This document shows positions 8,616 through 20,775 of a stretch of 64,000 nucleotides of DNA, in pieces. The notes beneath the pieces are model-generated. The model saw nothing but the letters and a program-made list of their open reading frames with translations. It did not search any database and was not told the origin of the DNA. Source of the stretch: Pseudomonas sp. GD03944 (GTDB lineage Bacteria > Pseudomonadota > Gammaproteobacteria > Pseudomonadales > Pseudomonadaceae); NCBI RefSeq assembly GCF_029839275.1, contig NZ_JAOCAH010000006.1:124001-188000 (forward strand), read 5' to 3'. Both the position numbers and the translations under genes were made by a program. How positions within the stretch are numbered: position 1 is the first letter of the stretch; every line of letters begins with the position of its first letter.

Positions 8616-9491
8616 ATGAAACTCGCGGTCGCCATCATCCACGGCATCGGCACCCAGCCGGACAGCCGTGACAAGGACGGTCAGCACGCCTTTGCCCAGC
8701 ACCTGATCGCCGGCCTGCGCCAGCGCCTTGGGGTACAGGCCGATGACATCGCGTTCCAGAGCCTGTACTGGGCCAGCGTCCTCGATAAACGCCAGATGGC
8801 CTTCCTCGACAGCCTGCGCGACCAGCCGGTGCGCTGGCGCTGGCTGCGGCGCCTGGTGACGCTGTTTCTCGGCGACGCCAGCGGTTACCGCAAGGTCAGC
8901 CAGGCCTACGACACCACTTACGAAGAAGTGCACCAGTGCCTGCGCCATGGCCTCAACGCCCTGCGCGCCCGGGTCGACGCCCATACGCCGCTGGTGGTGC
9001 TGGCCCACTCCCTGGGCGGGCACATCGTCTCCAACTTCGTCTGGGACCAGCAGTGCATCAACAAGACGCCCAGTTGCCCGGCAGACCCGTTTCTCGCCCT
9101 GGAAACCCTGGTGGGCATGGTGACCTTCGGCTGCAACATTCCGCTGTTCACCTTCGCCTACGACCCGGTGGTGCCCATTCGCTTCCCCGGCCACTGCCTG
9201 AACCAGACGATGCGGGACCGGGCCCGCTGGATCAATCTCTAGGCCCCGGCCGACCCCCTGGGCTACCCGCTGCGCACCCTGCCCGCCTACGCGCCCCTCG
9301 TGGCGCGGGACATCGCCCTGCCAGTCGGCCCCTGGTACAAGCGCCACACACCGCTCAGCCATGTCGAATACTGGCGCGACCGAGGCTTTCAAAACCAAGT
9401 CGCTGAGTTTCTCGAAGACTTGTTGCTCGTGGAGAACAGCCAACTTGCACCACACCGCAAACTAAAAACCCCTGAACCAGTGGCGCAATAA
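8616..9491 (+). pseudogene. Alpha/beta-hydrolase family gene interrupted by an in-frame TAG
   Basis: The frame opens MKLAVAIIHGIGTQ (HG oxyanion motif) and carries the nucleophile motif AHSLGGH (Ser about residue 131), then meets TAG at 9240-9242 directly after W-I-N-L. The same frame continues without further stop as A-P-A-D-P-L-G-Y-P-L and runs to TAA at 9489, adding 82 codons of plausible protein including DPLGYPL and HTPLSHVEYW, which probably supply the catalytic Asp and His. In related lipases a Tyr usually fills the TAG position (N-x-Y-x-P-x-D), so a TAC/TAT to TAG change is likely. The 208-residue truncated product would lack two triad residues. A sequencing error or amber readthrough remain possible. 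Confidence 0.75.
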
Positions 9492-9516
9492 ACAACGCCA
9501 GTGACCCAGGGGTTTT
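9465..9516. terminator. Bidirectional rho-independent terminator
   Basis: AAAACCCCTG (9465-9474) pairs with CAGGGGTTTT (9507-9516); an inner GGCG/CGCC stem with one mismatch extends it. A-tract and T-tract on either side allow termination in both directions, fitting its place between the broken hydrolase and the convergent membrane-protein gene. It overlaps the last codons of the hydrolase frame. Confidence 0.8.
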
Positions 9517-9535
9517 GTTTTACCGTTCTGTCAGA

Positions 9536-10204
9536 TCAACGTCCGGCCAATGCTGCATTACCCATGGCATAGCTATACGAAACGGACGTGGGAGTTTCTT
9601 CTCGCTGTTTGGCCCATTGCGTGAGCAACGCCATCAGCAGGAAACCACCGAGGATCAATACCGGATACGCCGCCATCAATTCGACCACCGAATACTTCCA
9701 GGCCAGGGGTCGCCCCACCCCCAGCATCGCGGCATAGAACCAGGAGACGCCGGACAGCGCACCGGTGAACAGCGCCAGCATGCGCATGGAAAACTGCAAT
9801 CGAAGCAACGAGCCAGCTTTCTGCAACGCCGGCAACACCCAATGGTGCAATACCATCCCATTGAAAGTAAGCAACATCACAATGGCCACTTTGACCTGCA
9901 ACTTGGGATTGAGCAGATAAGAAAGGCCGTTGCTGGAAACATCGAGCCAGGTAAGTGCGATGCCCGTCAGCCACAACAACAGCAACGCGTTGGAAACAGT
10001 GGATTGCAGGTTCTGCATATGTCGCGTGTCCTGCAGGTGACTCTTTTCTCCCCTCAACAACTCCCTTATCAGGGCGAAATCGCTGGTTAGAACCATACCG
10101 ATGGCCACGCAACAGGCAATCAGATGAACGTAAACAATCCCTAAACGTAAAAATTCCATGGTCGTTTTCTGCTCGAAAAACGAAGTCATTAGTGTGAAAT
10201 CCAT
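9536..10204 (-). CDS. Uncharacterised inner-membrane protein
   Basis: A 222-residue protein with about five membrane segments (near residues 22-42, 68-88, 100-125, 145-167, 173-196), a His in the first segment (YVHLIACCV) and an H-H pair in the third (GMVLHHWVL). The general plan recalls CopD or cytochrome-b-type small membrane proteins with helix histidines, but I do not recognise a family. The start at 10204 has AGAGG five bases upstream. The gene is clearly A/T-richer than its neighbours by eye and borders a 0.56-kb gene-free region, both signs of recent acquisition. Confidence 0.6.
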   Translation of the reverse strand: MDFTLMTSFFEQKTTMEFLRLGIVYVHLIACCVAIGMVLTSDFALIRELLRGEKSHLQDTRHMQNLQSTVSNALLLLWLTGIALTWLDVSSNGLSYLLNPKLQVKVAIVMLLTFNGMVLHHWVLPALQKAGSLLRLQFSMRMLALFTGALSGVSWFYAAMLGVGRPLAWKYSVVELMAAYPVLILGGFLLMALLTQWAKQREETPTSVSYSYAMGNAALAGR

Positions 10205-10767
10205 GGGTGCCTCTTCGAATTATTCGTGAAACCCGATGACCTGAAGGTCGGGTTCCCGTGTTGTTGTAATGATGCAACTGGCGTCGCGATTTAGTGCAGG
10301 CCGTTCGGTTCTTTCAAACAGCCGGGTTCGTGCACGTGCCGAATGCACGCGCCGGTTCTGTCATGGATGGAGCCCTCGACAAAAAACACAAAAAAGCCTC
10401 CCTCGCACATGGCGCAGGCCACATGAGAAAAAAGCTCCAGGGGTGATGTGGCCAGGGATGCAGCGTGTGCGCTTGGCCGACGTAGGTAAGAACGACGGCC
10501 CCTGATTTCGTTCATTTTTTGATCAGGAGCCCGACAGACGGCTGGCACTTTCGTTCAACCTGAATTCACGTTCCGTTGACCTGCATCAGTCTCCAGCCCT
10601 AACTAAGGGCGCCGTTCGACGGAGCAACCTGTGATACTTGCCCGGTATTTAAATTTTTTTTCGTGGTGTTGTGACTTCTGGGTCAACACCGTTCATCAAC
10701 TGCAGTAACCGGTCAGTATTAACTGGCTACTTTGTTTATTTGGGATCACTTCGGAGAACCCCACCCC
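10205..10767. other. Gene-free A/T-richer intergenic region
   Basis: No convincing reading frame on either strand. It should hold the promoters of the divergent genes on each side. A hairpin at 10665-10690 (GGTGT/ACACC and TGAC/GTCA stems with a two-base bulge) follows an A/T tract (10649-10660) and would lie in the leader of the small gene at 10768. A TTGACC hexamer occurs at 10576-10581 but no good -10 lies at the right distance. I see no transposase remnant or tRNA. Confidence 0.5.
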
Positions 10768-11037
10768 ATGAACGCGCCGCTGCGTTTCAATGATGCACTG
10801 CTGATTGCCGATAGCGCCTTCCAACCGTTCCAGTGCGTTGCCTGGGCACCACAGGATGGCACCGGCTTCCTGAGCCTCAGCGTGATCGACCGTACCAGCA
10901 CTCGCCTGCTCGGCCGCACCCAGCTGTGGTCCACCACCTACAGCGATCCGGCCCAGCTGGAGCAGGTGCTGAAAGAGTCCCGCGATGCCCTGAGCCGCCA
11001 AGGCTACGACCTCGCGCCCTGGCACATGCCCGAGTAA
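10768..11037 (+). CDS. Small conserved-looking hypothetical protein
   Basis: An 89-residue soluble protein beginning MNAPLRFNDALLIADSAFQP and ending in LAPWHMPE. The middle (ELSL-like LSLSVIDRTSTRLLGRTQLW) looks like a small beta-rich domain, with a helical C-terminal half. No signal peptide, membrane segment or known motif. GGAG lies a little far (about 11 bases) before the ATG. Codon use matches genuine Pseudomonas genes. An inverted repeat GCCCCCTC/GAGGGGGC (11062-11084) follows the gene and may end transcription. I do not recognise the family. Confidence 0.65.
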   Translation: MNAPLRFNDALLIADSAFQPFQCVAWAPQDGTGFLSLSVIDRTSTRLLGRTQLWSTTYSDPAQLEQVLKESRDALSRQGYDLAPWHMPE

Positions 11038-11172
11038 GGTTTCCGGCACTGACGGCGTTTCGCCCCCTCGGCCTGTGAGGGGGCCTGGAATGGCAATATC
11101 CGTGGGCTTGTTGTCCTTGTTGCCATTCACGCCGGCATGCACACTGCCTCCATCGCTCAGGGAACTGCCCCG

Positions 11173-12168
11173 ATGGACGCCCGGAAAACCATTGCCTGCC
11201 TGATCTACCCGCACGTCATGAGCCTGGACGTGGCCGGGCCCATGCAGGTATTCGCCTCGGCCAATGTCGAGTGCCAGCGCCAAGGCCTGCCGCCAGCCTA
11301 TGAACTGCTGCTTCTGGCTGACCAGGCCGGCCCGGTCGTCACCTCCGCCGGCTTCGAGATCGTCGCCCAGCAGGCCTGGAGCGCCACCGACCCCGAACAC
11401 CTCGATACCCTGCTGATTCCCGGTGGCTACGGTGAACTGGCGCAGTGCGAGAACAGCGACCTGCTGGCCTGGCTACGGGCTGCCGAACCGACGGTGAGAC
11501 GCCTCGGCTCGGTGTGCTCCGGCGCGCTGATCCTGGCCGCCACCGGCCTGCTCGATGGCTGCCGTGCCACCACCCACTGGGCCGACCTGGACACCCTGCG
11601 GCAGCAGCACCCGGACGTGGAGGTGCTGGATGATTGCCTGCATACCTACGCGCCCAATGATCCGCACGGCAGTGCCCATATATTCACCTCGGCCGGGGTG
11701 ACCGCCGGTATCGACCTCTCGCTGGCCCTGGTGGAAGCCGACCTGGGGCGCCCCCTCGCCCTGGCGGTGGCCCGACGCCTGGTTCTGTTCCTACGCCGCC
11801 CCGGCGGCCAGGCCCAGTACAGCCCCCTGCTCACCCCAGATCCCAGCCGCGTACCGCGCCTGGCGACGTTGCTCGAATGGATTCCCGCGCACCTGGGCGA
11901 CGACCTGTCCCTGGAGGCACTGGCCATCCAGGCCTGCATGACGCCGCGGACCCTGTCGAGGGTGTTCAACCAGGAACTGGGCATGGGCCCGGGCCGTTAT
12001 GTCGAGCGCGTGCGTGTCGAAGCCGCGCGCAACCTGCTGCAGGACGCCCAGGCCTCGATCGCCACCGTGGCCCGCCTGACCGGCTTCGGTCACCCGGAAA
12101 ACCTGCGCCGCACCTTTCACAAGCACCTGTCGGTCAGCCCGCAGGCCTATGCCGAACGTTTCACCTGA
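11173..12168 (+). CDS. GlxA-type AraC-family transcriptional regulator
   Basis: A 331-residue regulator with an N-terminal DJ-1/PfpI-like amidotransferase domain (about residues 1-185; CLIYPHVMSLDVAGPMQVF, and the nucleophile-elbow cysteine in SVCSGA) and a C-terminal AraC DNA-binding domain (about 225-325) with two helix-turn-helices, the second ending in TGFGHPENLRRTFHKH. This architecture is that of the GlxA/FtrA group, which includes ArgR, GbdR and CdhR regulators of amine and amino-acid catabolism. The start MDARKTIACLIYP is preferred over an ATG 36 bases upstream because homologues begin just before the first strand. The target is not evident. Confidence 0.85.
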   Translation: MDARKTIACLIYPHVMSLDVAGPMQVFASANVECQRQGLPPAYELLLLADQAGPVVTSAGFEIVAQQAWSATDPEHLDTLLIPGGYGELAQCENSDLLAWLRAAEPTVRRLGSVCSGALILAATGLLDGCRATTHWADLDTLRQQHPDVEVLDDCLHTYAPNDPHGSAHIFTSAGVTAGIDLSLALVEADLGRPLALAVARRLVLFLRRPGGQAQYSPLLTPDPSRVPRLATLLEWIPAHLGDDLSLEALAIQACMTPRTLSRVFNQELGMGPGRYVERVRVEAARNLLQDAQASIATVARLTGFGHPENLRRTFHKHLSVSPQAYAERFT

Positions 12169-12183
12169 TACCTGGAGCCCGCC

Positions 12184-12432
12184 ATGCTGCAACTTCGTCC
12201 CAACTGCGAATGCTGTGACCGTGACCTGCCTGCGGACAGCGGGGTCGCGCTGATCTGCTCGTTCGAATGCACCTTCTGTCCCGCGTGTGCCGAGCACCTG
12301 GGCGGCGCCTGCCCGAACTGCGGCGGCGAACTGGTGCAGCGCCCACGCCGGCCCACGGCCAAGCTGACCGCCAACCCGGCCTCCAGCGAGCGCGTGCACG
12401 GCAAACGCCCATGCCCGCAACACGCGGGCTAG
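12184..12432 (+). CDS. DUF1272 zinc-ribbon-like protein
   Basis: An 82-residue protein starting MLQLRPNCECCDRDLPADSG with cysteine pairs C-E-C-C, SFECTFCPAC and CPNC, the arrangement of the DUF1272 family, probably binding zinc. The C-terminal 30 residues are basic and disordered-looking. It starts 15 bases after the GlxA-type regulator and is probably co-transcribed. Function unknown. Confidence 0.85.
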   Translation: MLQLRPNCECCDRDLPADSGVALICSFECTFCPACAEHLGGACPNCGGELVQRPRRPTAKLTANPASSERVHGKRPCPQHAG

Positions 12433-12457
12433 TGCGTAGGACTGTTTGGCGGACATG

Positions 12458-12485
12458 AAAAAGGCGCCTTGAAGGCGCCTTTTTT
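12458..12485. terminator. Bidirectional rho-independent terminator
   Basis: AAGGCGCC and GGCGCCTT form an 8-bp stem around TTGAA, flanked by A and T runs, between the convergent DUF1272 and nfuA genes. Confidence 0.9.
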
Positions 12486-12502
12486 CTGCAACAGCCACCC
12501 AC

Positions 12503-13087
12503 TCAGTAGTAGGCGTTTTCCTTGTTGCTGTGGTCGGTCACGTCCCGCACGCCTTTCAGCTCCGGGATGCGCTCGAGCAGGGTCTTCTCAATCCCTTCCT
12601 TGAGCGTCAGGTCGACCTGGCCGCAGCCCTGGCAACCGCCGCCGAAACGCAGCACGGCAATGCCGTCGTCGACCACGTCGATCAGGCTGACTTCACCGCC
12701 GTGGCTGGCCAGACCGGGGTTGATCTCGGTCTGCAGGTAATAGCTGATGCGCTCGTTGATCGGGCTGTCTTCGTTGACCATCGGCACCTTGGCGTTCGGC
12801 GCCTTGATGGTCAGTTGGCCGCCCATGCGGTCGGTGGCGTAATCGACCACGGCGTCTTCCAGAAACGGCTCGCTGACCGCGTCGATCCAGGCGGTGAAGC
12901 TGGCCAGACCCAGAGCGGTGTCTTCGGCCTTCTGCTCGCCCGGCTTGCAATAGGCGATGCAGGTTTCGGCGTACTGGGTACCCGGTTGGGTGATAAACAC
13001 ACGAATGCCAATGCCCGGCGTGTTCTGCTTGCTCAGCAGATCGGCCAGGTAGTCATGGGCCGCTTGAGTAATGGTGATGGTGCTCAT
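12503..13087 (-). CDS. nfuA: Fe-S biogenesis protein NfuA
   Basis: A 194-residue protein: an A-type-like N-terminal domain (residues 1-95, beginning [18 protein letters not shown]) that recognises client apoproteins, and a C-terminal Nfu domain (about 105-185) with the cluster-binding C-x-x-C in [19 protein letters not shown]. It carries and delivers [4Fe-4S] clusters, important under oxidative or iron stress. GAGGAG precedes the ATG at 13087. It lies downstream of cti on the same strand, about 115 bases away. Confidence 0.95.
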   Translation of the reverse strand: MSTITITQAAHDYLADLLSKQNTPGIGIRVFITQPGTQYAETCIAYCKPGEQKAEDTALGLASFTAWIDAVSEPFLEDAVVDYATDRMGGQLTIKAPNAKVPMVNEDSPINERISYYLQTEINPGLASHGGEVSLIDVVDDGIAVLRFGGGCQGCGQVDLTLKEGIEKTLLERIPELKGVRDVTDHSNKENAYY

Positions 13088-13201
13088 GGCAACTCCTCGC
13101 AAACATGGGCGCAGTGTACGCCACTCGACGGCAGCGGGCAAAGTCCTAGTATTTTAGTAGGAATAAATTGCATTACGCCCGCCCCGTCGGCGGGCGTCCT
13201 G

Positions 13202-15481
13202 TCAGAGGTTCTGGTAGCGGTTCATGTCCAGCACACCCGCCTCGACCGGCTGGGTTTCGCGGATATGCGCGGTCAGGTCATGGAAGTACTGCCAGAACTG
13301 CGGATGGGTGCGGCGAATGCCCCAGCGGTCGACCAGCTTCTCGAAGGCCTTGGCGTCCTTGACCTGCTCCATGGCGGTGACGAACGCCGGCACCTCACTG
13401 GCCGAGACGTTGAACAGGAAGTTCGGGTAGCTGCTGAGCACCTCGGGGTAGACCGTCAGCGTGTCGAGGTTCGGCTGGTAACGCAGCTCTTCGCCCAGCA
13501 TGAACGCCACGTTGCTGTGCGCCCGGTTGCGCAGCAGGCTGTAAACCTCGCGCTTGCCATCGGCCAGCTCCACCCGCAGCAGCGTCGCTTCCGGCAACTG
13601 CGCGATCACCTTGAGGCCGCCGGCCGGCTTGCTCGCCAGGCGGCTCAGGGCCTGTTCGGCGTGCTGCAGTTCTTCCGGCAGGTCCGGGCGATGGCAATGG
13701 GCACCCGTGCAGCGGTTGATCGGGTCCGGGCGCGCGTTGAGCGTCTGGAAATGCGTCAGCAGGCCTTCGGCGAAATGCTGCTTGGGTGCCGACTCATCCA
13801 GCAACAGCGCCGTCGGGCTGCGGGTGTCGATGCCCTGGTAGTCCAGCCACATCTTCAGCTTGCCGCTGTTCTGGTACCAGTCGTCGAGGATCGCCTGGCG
13901 CGAATCCGCCGGCATCAGGCGCAGGAAGTTCTGTTCGGCGCCGTTGCGGATCAGGTCGAAGTACAGGCGGGTCTGCGCCTGGTGAGAGACGTTGCCGTAC
14001 ACGTCGAAATTCACCACCAGCTGGTAGTAGGTGCGCTCCAGCAACGGGTAGTCGAGCCACCACATTGTCTGCGGCACCTCGCCGAGCAGGCCTTTGCGCA
14101 CAGAGGCGCTGTCGTGCTGGCGGAAGATCGACAACAGGGCGTTGTCGTTGCCGGACCAGATGTGCGACCAGTCGGGCGCCGGTGCGTCGGCGTAGGCCTT
14201 CAGGCGCAAGTCTTCGTACTCGTTGCGCTTGTCCCGGTAGTTGCGCCACAGGCCCAGCAGGTCGCCGATCTCGTCGAGCTGGCCGGGCATCGCCAGCAGC
14301 GGCGTGGCCTCGGCACGGTACTGCGGGTCGGTCAGGTACAGGTCGTGTTGCGGGTCCTGGAACACTGCCCAGAAGTTGTCGCGGATCACGTCAGTAGCGA
14401 TCTGCCCGCGGCATACCGGGCCGCGAATGAAGGTGCGGACGAAATACTCGGCGTTGTCCAGCATGAACTGATAGCGCGCCTGGGGCGGAATGGCGGCGAA
14501 GGTCTCGAACGGGTTGGCCCGCCGCTGGGCGCCGTAGCCGGGCACCGCGTCCAACTGCCAGTCGCTGCCGAGGAACTGCTGCTTGACCCGCGCCAGCTTG
14601 GCGGCGCTGAGCGGATAGGTGATGTGGGTCTTGTGCACGATCACGCCCTGGATCGGCGTCAGGCGGTAGTAGAACTCGGTGCCCGGGTCGTCATTGGGCC
14701 GGCGCGTGGCGATCGGGTCCACCGGCTTGCCGCTGGGCGTGCGCGAGCGCACCACCTGGAAGAAATGCCCGGCCTCGCCCTTCTCGAAGTACAGGTGCGC
14801 CAGGAACAGGTGCTCGTACAGCCAGCGCGCGACCAGGTCCTCCCGGGCGCCCGGGGCATTCAGGAAGGCTTCCCACTCGGCGATTTGCGCCGCCTCCGCC
14901 GCACTGGCCTTCAGCGTCACGTCGTCCACCGGCGCGCCGGCCGCCAGCCAGCGTTGCAGGGTCTGGTAGTCCGCCTCGCTCAAACCGGTCACGGCGAACG
15001 GCATGCCAACCTGCGGGTTCTTCCTGGCGAAGGCGTCGAACTCAGTCGGCAGCGCGCATTGGTTGTTGCGGTTGATGCCAATGTCCAGGTCGTCCGGCAG
15101 CTTGGCATTGGGTTCGAACGGTGCCTCGTGCGCCAGTTCGAGCATGCGCGCCATTAGCGCCGCCTGGCTGCCCTGGGCGTCCAGCACGGAATGGAAGTCC
15201 TTGCGACGCCAGGCCTCGGCACCGTGGGCATCGAGAAACAGGCGCGTGGTGGCTTGCGCTTCGGTACGGGTGCCGTCGTAGACCGGCAGCTTGGTGGCGC
15301 CGCGTTGCGCGCCCTCGCCACTGCCGAGGTTGAGCTGGCACGGCGCGTCGTAGCAGGCATGGCACGCCACGCAGTTCTGGGTGAAGATCGGTTGGATGTC
15401 GCGGCTGTAGGAAATCGGTTCGGCTGCCATCAGCGGTGCGATGAACGACAGGCAGGCGTACAGCAAGGCCCGAGGGAGCAT
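13202..15481 (-). CDS. cti: Fatty acid cis/trans isomerase
   Basis: A 759-residue periplasmic enzyme with signal peptide (MLPRALLYACLSFIAPLMAA) and, soon after, a cytochrome-c-type haem site C-V-A-C-H in NCVACHACYDAPCQL. It turns cis-unsaturated membrane fatty acids into trans forms to stiffen membranes during solvent, heat or other stress, without cofactor turnover. Length and haem motif match Pseudomonas Cti. It is divergent from metH with 159 bases between the start codons, an arrangement known in P. putida. In P. aeruginosa the T6SS pair tse1-tsi1 lies between them; it is absent here. Confidence 0.95.
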   Translation of the reverse strand: MLPRALLYACLSFIAPLMAAEPISYSRDIQPIFTQNCVACHACYDAPCQLNLGSGEGAQRGATKLPVYDGTRTEAQATTRLFLDAHGAEAWRRKDFHSVLDAQGSQAALMARMLELAHEAPFEPNAKLPDDLDIGINRNNQCALPTEFDAFARKNPQVGMPFAVTGLSEADYQTLQRWLAAGAPVDDVTLKASAAEAAQIAEWEAFLNAPGAREDLVARWLYEHLFLAHLYFEKGEAGHFFQVVRSRTPSGKPVDPIATRRPNDDPGTEFYYRLTPIQGVIVHKTHITYPLSAAKLARVKQQFLGSDWQLDAVPGYGAQRRANPFETFAAIPPQARYQFMLDNAEYFVRTFIRGPVCRGQIATDVIRDNFWAVFQDPQHDLYLTDPQYRAEATPLLAMPGQLDEIGDLLGLWRNYRDKRNEYEDLRLKAYADAPAPDWSHIWSGNDNALLSIFRQHDSASVRKGLLGEVPQTMWWLDYPLLERTYYQLVVNFDVYGNVSHQAQTRLYFDLIRNGAEQNFLRLMPADSRQAILDDWYQNSGKLKMWLDYQGIDTRSPTALLLDESAPKQHFAEGLLTHFQTLNARPDPINRCTGAHCHRPDLPEELQHAEQALSRLASKPAGGLKVIAQLPEATLLRVELADGKREVYSLLRNRAHSNVAFMLGEELRYQPNLDTLTVYPEVLSSYPNFLFNVSASEVPAFVTAMEQVKDAKAFEKLVDRWGIRRTHPQFWQYFHDLTAHIRETQPVEAGVLDMNRYQNL

Positions 15482-15640
15482 GTCCTATTTCCTTGATAAG
15501 CGAAGCGGCGATTTTAGCCCGAGCAGCTTCCTGGGCAACATGAACATCATTCATGCAAACCGCCACGGCACTGCAAAGCCGTACAGGTTTGCTATCATCG
15601 CGGCCCTCTACGCCCACGTGTCCACCAGGTAATGCCGCCG
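15482..15640. promoter_or_regulatory. Divergent promoter region between cti and metH
   Basis: A possible extended -10 for metH, TGCTATCAT, lies at 15590-15598, about 42 bases before the metH ATG; no good -35 is seen. I see no cobalamin or SAM riboswitch: the leader is too short and lacks the B12-box pattern. No promoter for cti could be assigned. Confidence 0.35.
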
Positions 15641-19357
<3,717 letters not shown>

Positions 19358-19364
19358 TCCGCAA

Positions 19365-19388
19365 GGCCCGCCAAATGGCGGGCCTTTT
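19365..19388 (+). terminator. metH terminator
   Basis: GGCCCGCC-AAAT-GGCGGGCC followed by TTTT, eight bases after the metH stop. Confidence 0.85.
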
Positions 19389-19460
19389 ACTGTGCGCCGT
19401 GCATAATGGCCCGCAGCGATCCTCGAAATTCACCCTGTCGGCCCTGTAGTACCGAACGCG

Positions 19461-20771
19461 ATGACCCAGCTTCTGATCAGCCTTGCCGTTGCCCTGTGTG
19501 CCCTGCTCCTGCTGGCCATCCAGGCGTTGCGCATACGGCGACTGCACAAGGCCCTGGCGCACCACGACGCCATGCTCGAACACCTGTCCGAGGGCGTGCT
19601 GCTGGTCGATGACAGTGGCCGCATCCGCCAGCACAACCCCATGGCGGTGCACCTGCTGGACAGCGGCGAGGTGCCGCTGTGCGACACCACCCTTGAACAC
19701 TGGTTGCCGCAACTGGCCGACCTCGACCCGCTGGCGCAGCGGCAGACCATCCATTGCCGCTACACCCAGCGGCCGCTGGAAATCTCGCGCTTCCCCTCGC
19801 CGCACACCGGTTCCACCATCGTCCTGCTCTACCCCGTGGCCCAGGACGATGCCGAACGCTTCGAGCGCAGCCAGTACTTCGCCCGCATCGGCACCTGGGA
19901 CTGGCGCGTGGATACCCAGGAGCTGTACTGGTCCGACGCCATCTACGGCATGTTCGGCCACAAGCCCGGCAGCCTGGTGCCGACCTACGAACTGTTCTGC
20001 GCCAGTGTCCACCCCGATGACCGCGAGCGGGTCCGAGCGGGCGAGCTGCGCTGCATCGAGACCGGCGAGAACCATGACGAGGAATACCGCGTCATCTGGC
20101 CGGACGGCACCCAGCGCTGGCTGCGCGAGACCGGCAATATCGTCAAGGACGAAGACGGCAACACAGTGCGCATGATGGGCGTGGTGCGTGACATCACCGA
20201 CGAAAAGACCTGGGCCAATCAGCTGCACCAGCTGGCCCACCACGACTCGCTGACCGGCCTGCCCAACCGCCTGGTGTTCGAAGAGCACCTGGGCAAGGCC
20301 CTGGAACGGGCGCGACGCCACACCACGCGGGTGATGCTGGTGTTCATCGACCTCAACGACTTCAAGGCGATCAACGACCAGTGCGGGCATGCCGCCGGCG
20401 ACCACGTGCTGGTTACCACCGGCGAACGCCTGCGCCATGCATTGCGCGAGTCCGACACCCTGGCGCGCATCGGCGGCGACGAATTCGTGGTGGTACTGGA
20501 GGGGCTGGCGGCCGGCACCGACCTGGAGGAGGAAGCCCGCCTGATAGCCGACAAGATCTTCACCGCCCTCGCCCTGCCCCTGCAGCTGGGCGCGAACCAG
20601 CAGCGCATCGGCGCCAGCCTGGGGATCACGGTGTATCCCGATCACGCGACGAGCATGGACCGCATGATCCACCTCGCCGACCAGGCCATGTACGCGGCCA
20701 AGCGCAGCGGCAACAACCTGTACCGCCTGGGCAGCGAGCTCGAAGGCCACTCGCTGCAGCGGCACGAATAA
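19461..20771 (+). CDS. Membrane-anchored diguanylate cyclase (PAS-PAS-GGDEF)
   Basis: A 436-residue protein: one N-terminal membrane helix (about residues 4-24), a first PAS-like domain (about 35-120, EGVLLVDDSGRIRQHNPMA), a second PAS/PAC domain (about 135-250, ARIGTWDWRVDTQELYWSD), then a GGDEF domain (about 260-425). The catalytic loop is an intact GGDEF (near 339) and the inhibitory I-site RESD lies five residues before it, so c-di-GMP synthesis with product feedback is expected. No EAL domain. The stop is four bases from that of the convergent DUF1883 gene. No clear Shine-Dalgarno. Confidence 0.9.
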   Translation: MTQLLISLAVALCALLLLAIQALRIRRLHKALAHHDAMLEHLSEGVLLVDDSGRIRQHNPMAVHLLDSGEVPLCDTTLEHWLPQLADLDPLAQRQTIHCRYTQRPLEISRFPSPHTGSTIVLLYPVAQDDAERFERSQYFARIGTWDWRVDTQELYWSDAIYGMFGHKPGSLVPTYELFCASVHPDDRERVRAGELRCIETGENHDEEYRVIWPDGTQRWLRETGNIVKDEDGNTVRMMGVVRDITDEKTWANQLHQLAHHDSLTGLPNRLVFEEHLGKALERARRHTTRVMLVFIDLNDFKAINDQCGHAAGDHVLVTTGERLRHALRESDTLARIGGDEFVVVLEGLAAGTDLEEEARLIADKIFTALALPLQLGANQQRIGASLGITVYPDHATSMDRMIHLADQAMYAAKRSGNNLYRLGSELEGHSLQRHE

Positions 20772-20775
20772 GGCG

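Noticed and set aside
9300..9491. Separate 63-codon gene downstream of the interrupted hydrolase
   Set aside because: Same frame as the hydrolase and no ribosome site; it is the cut-off C-terminal part rather than an independent gene.
7365..10567. Shared 13-base word TCAACCTGAATTC at 7365-7377 and 10555-10567 as a common operator
   Set aside because: Tens of 13-base matches are expected by chance in 64 kb, and the second copy lacks the TTAAG half-site of the BqsR-like box.
12530..15157. 875-codon open frame on the plus strand across nfuA and cti
   Set aside because: It lies antisense to two clearly conserved genes; long antisense frames arise in GC-rich DNA from codon-position bias. Its product is rich in H, Q, R, V without any domain.
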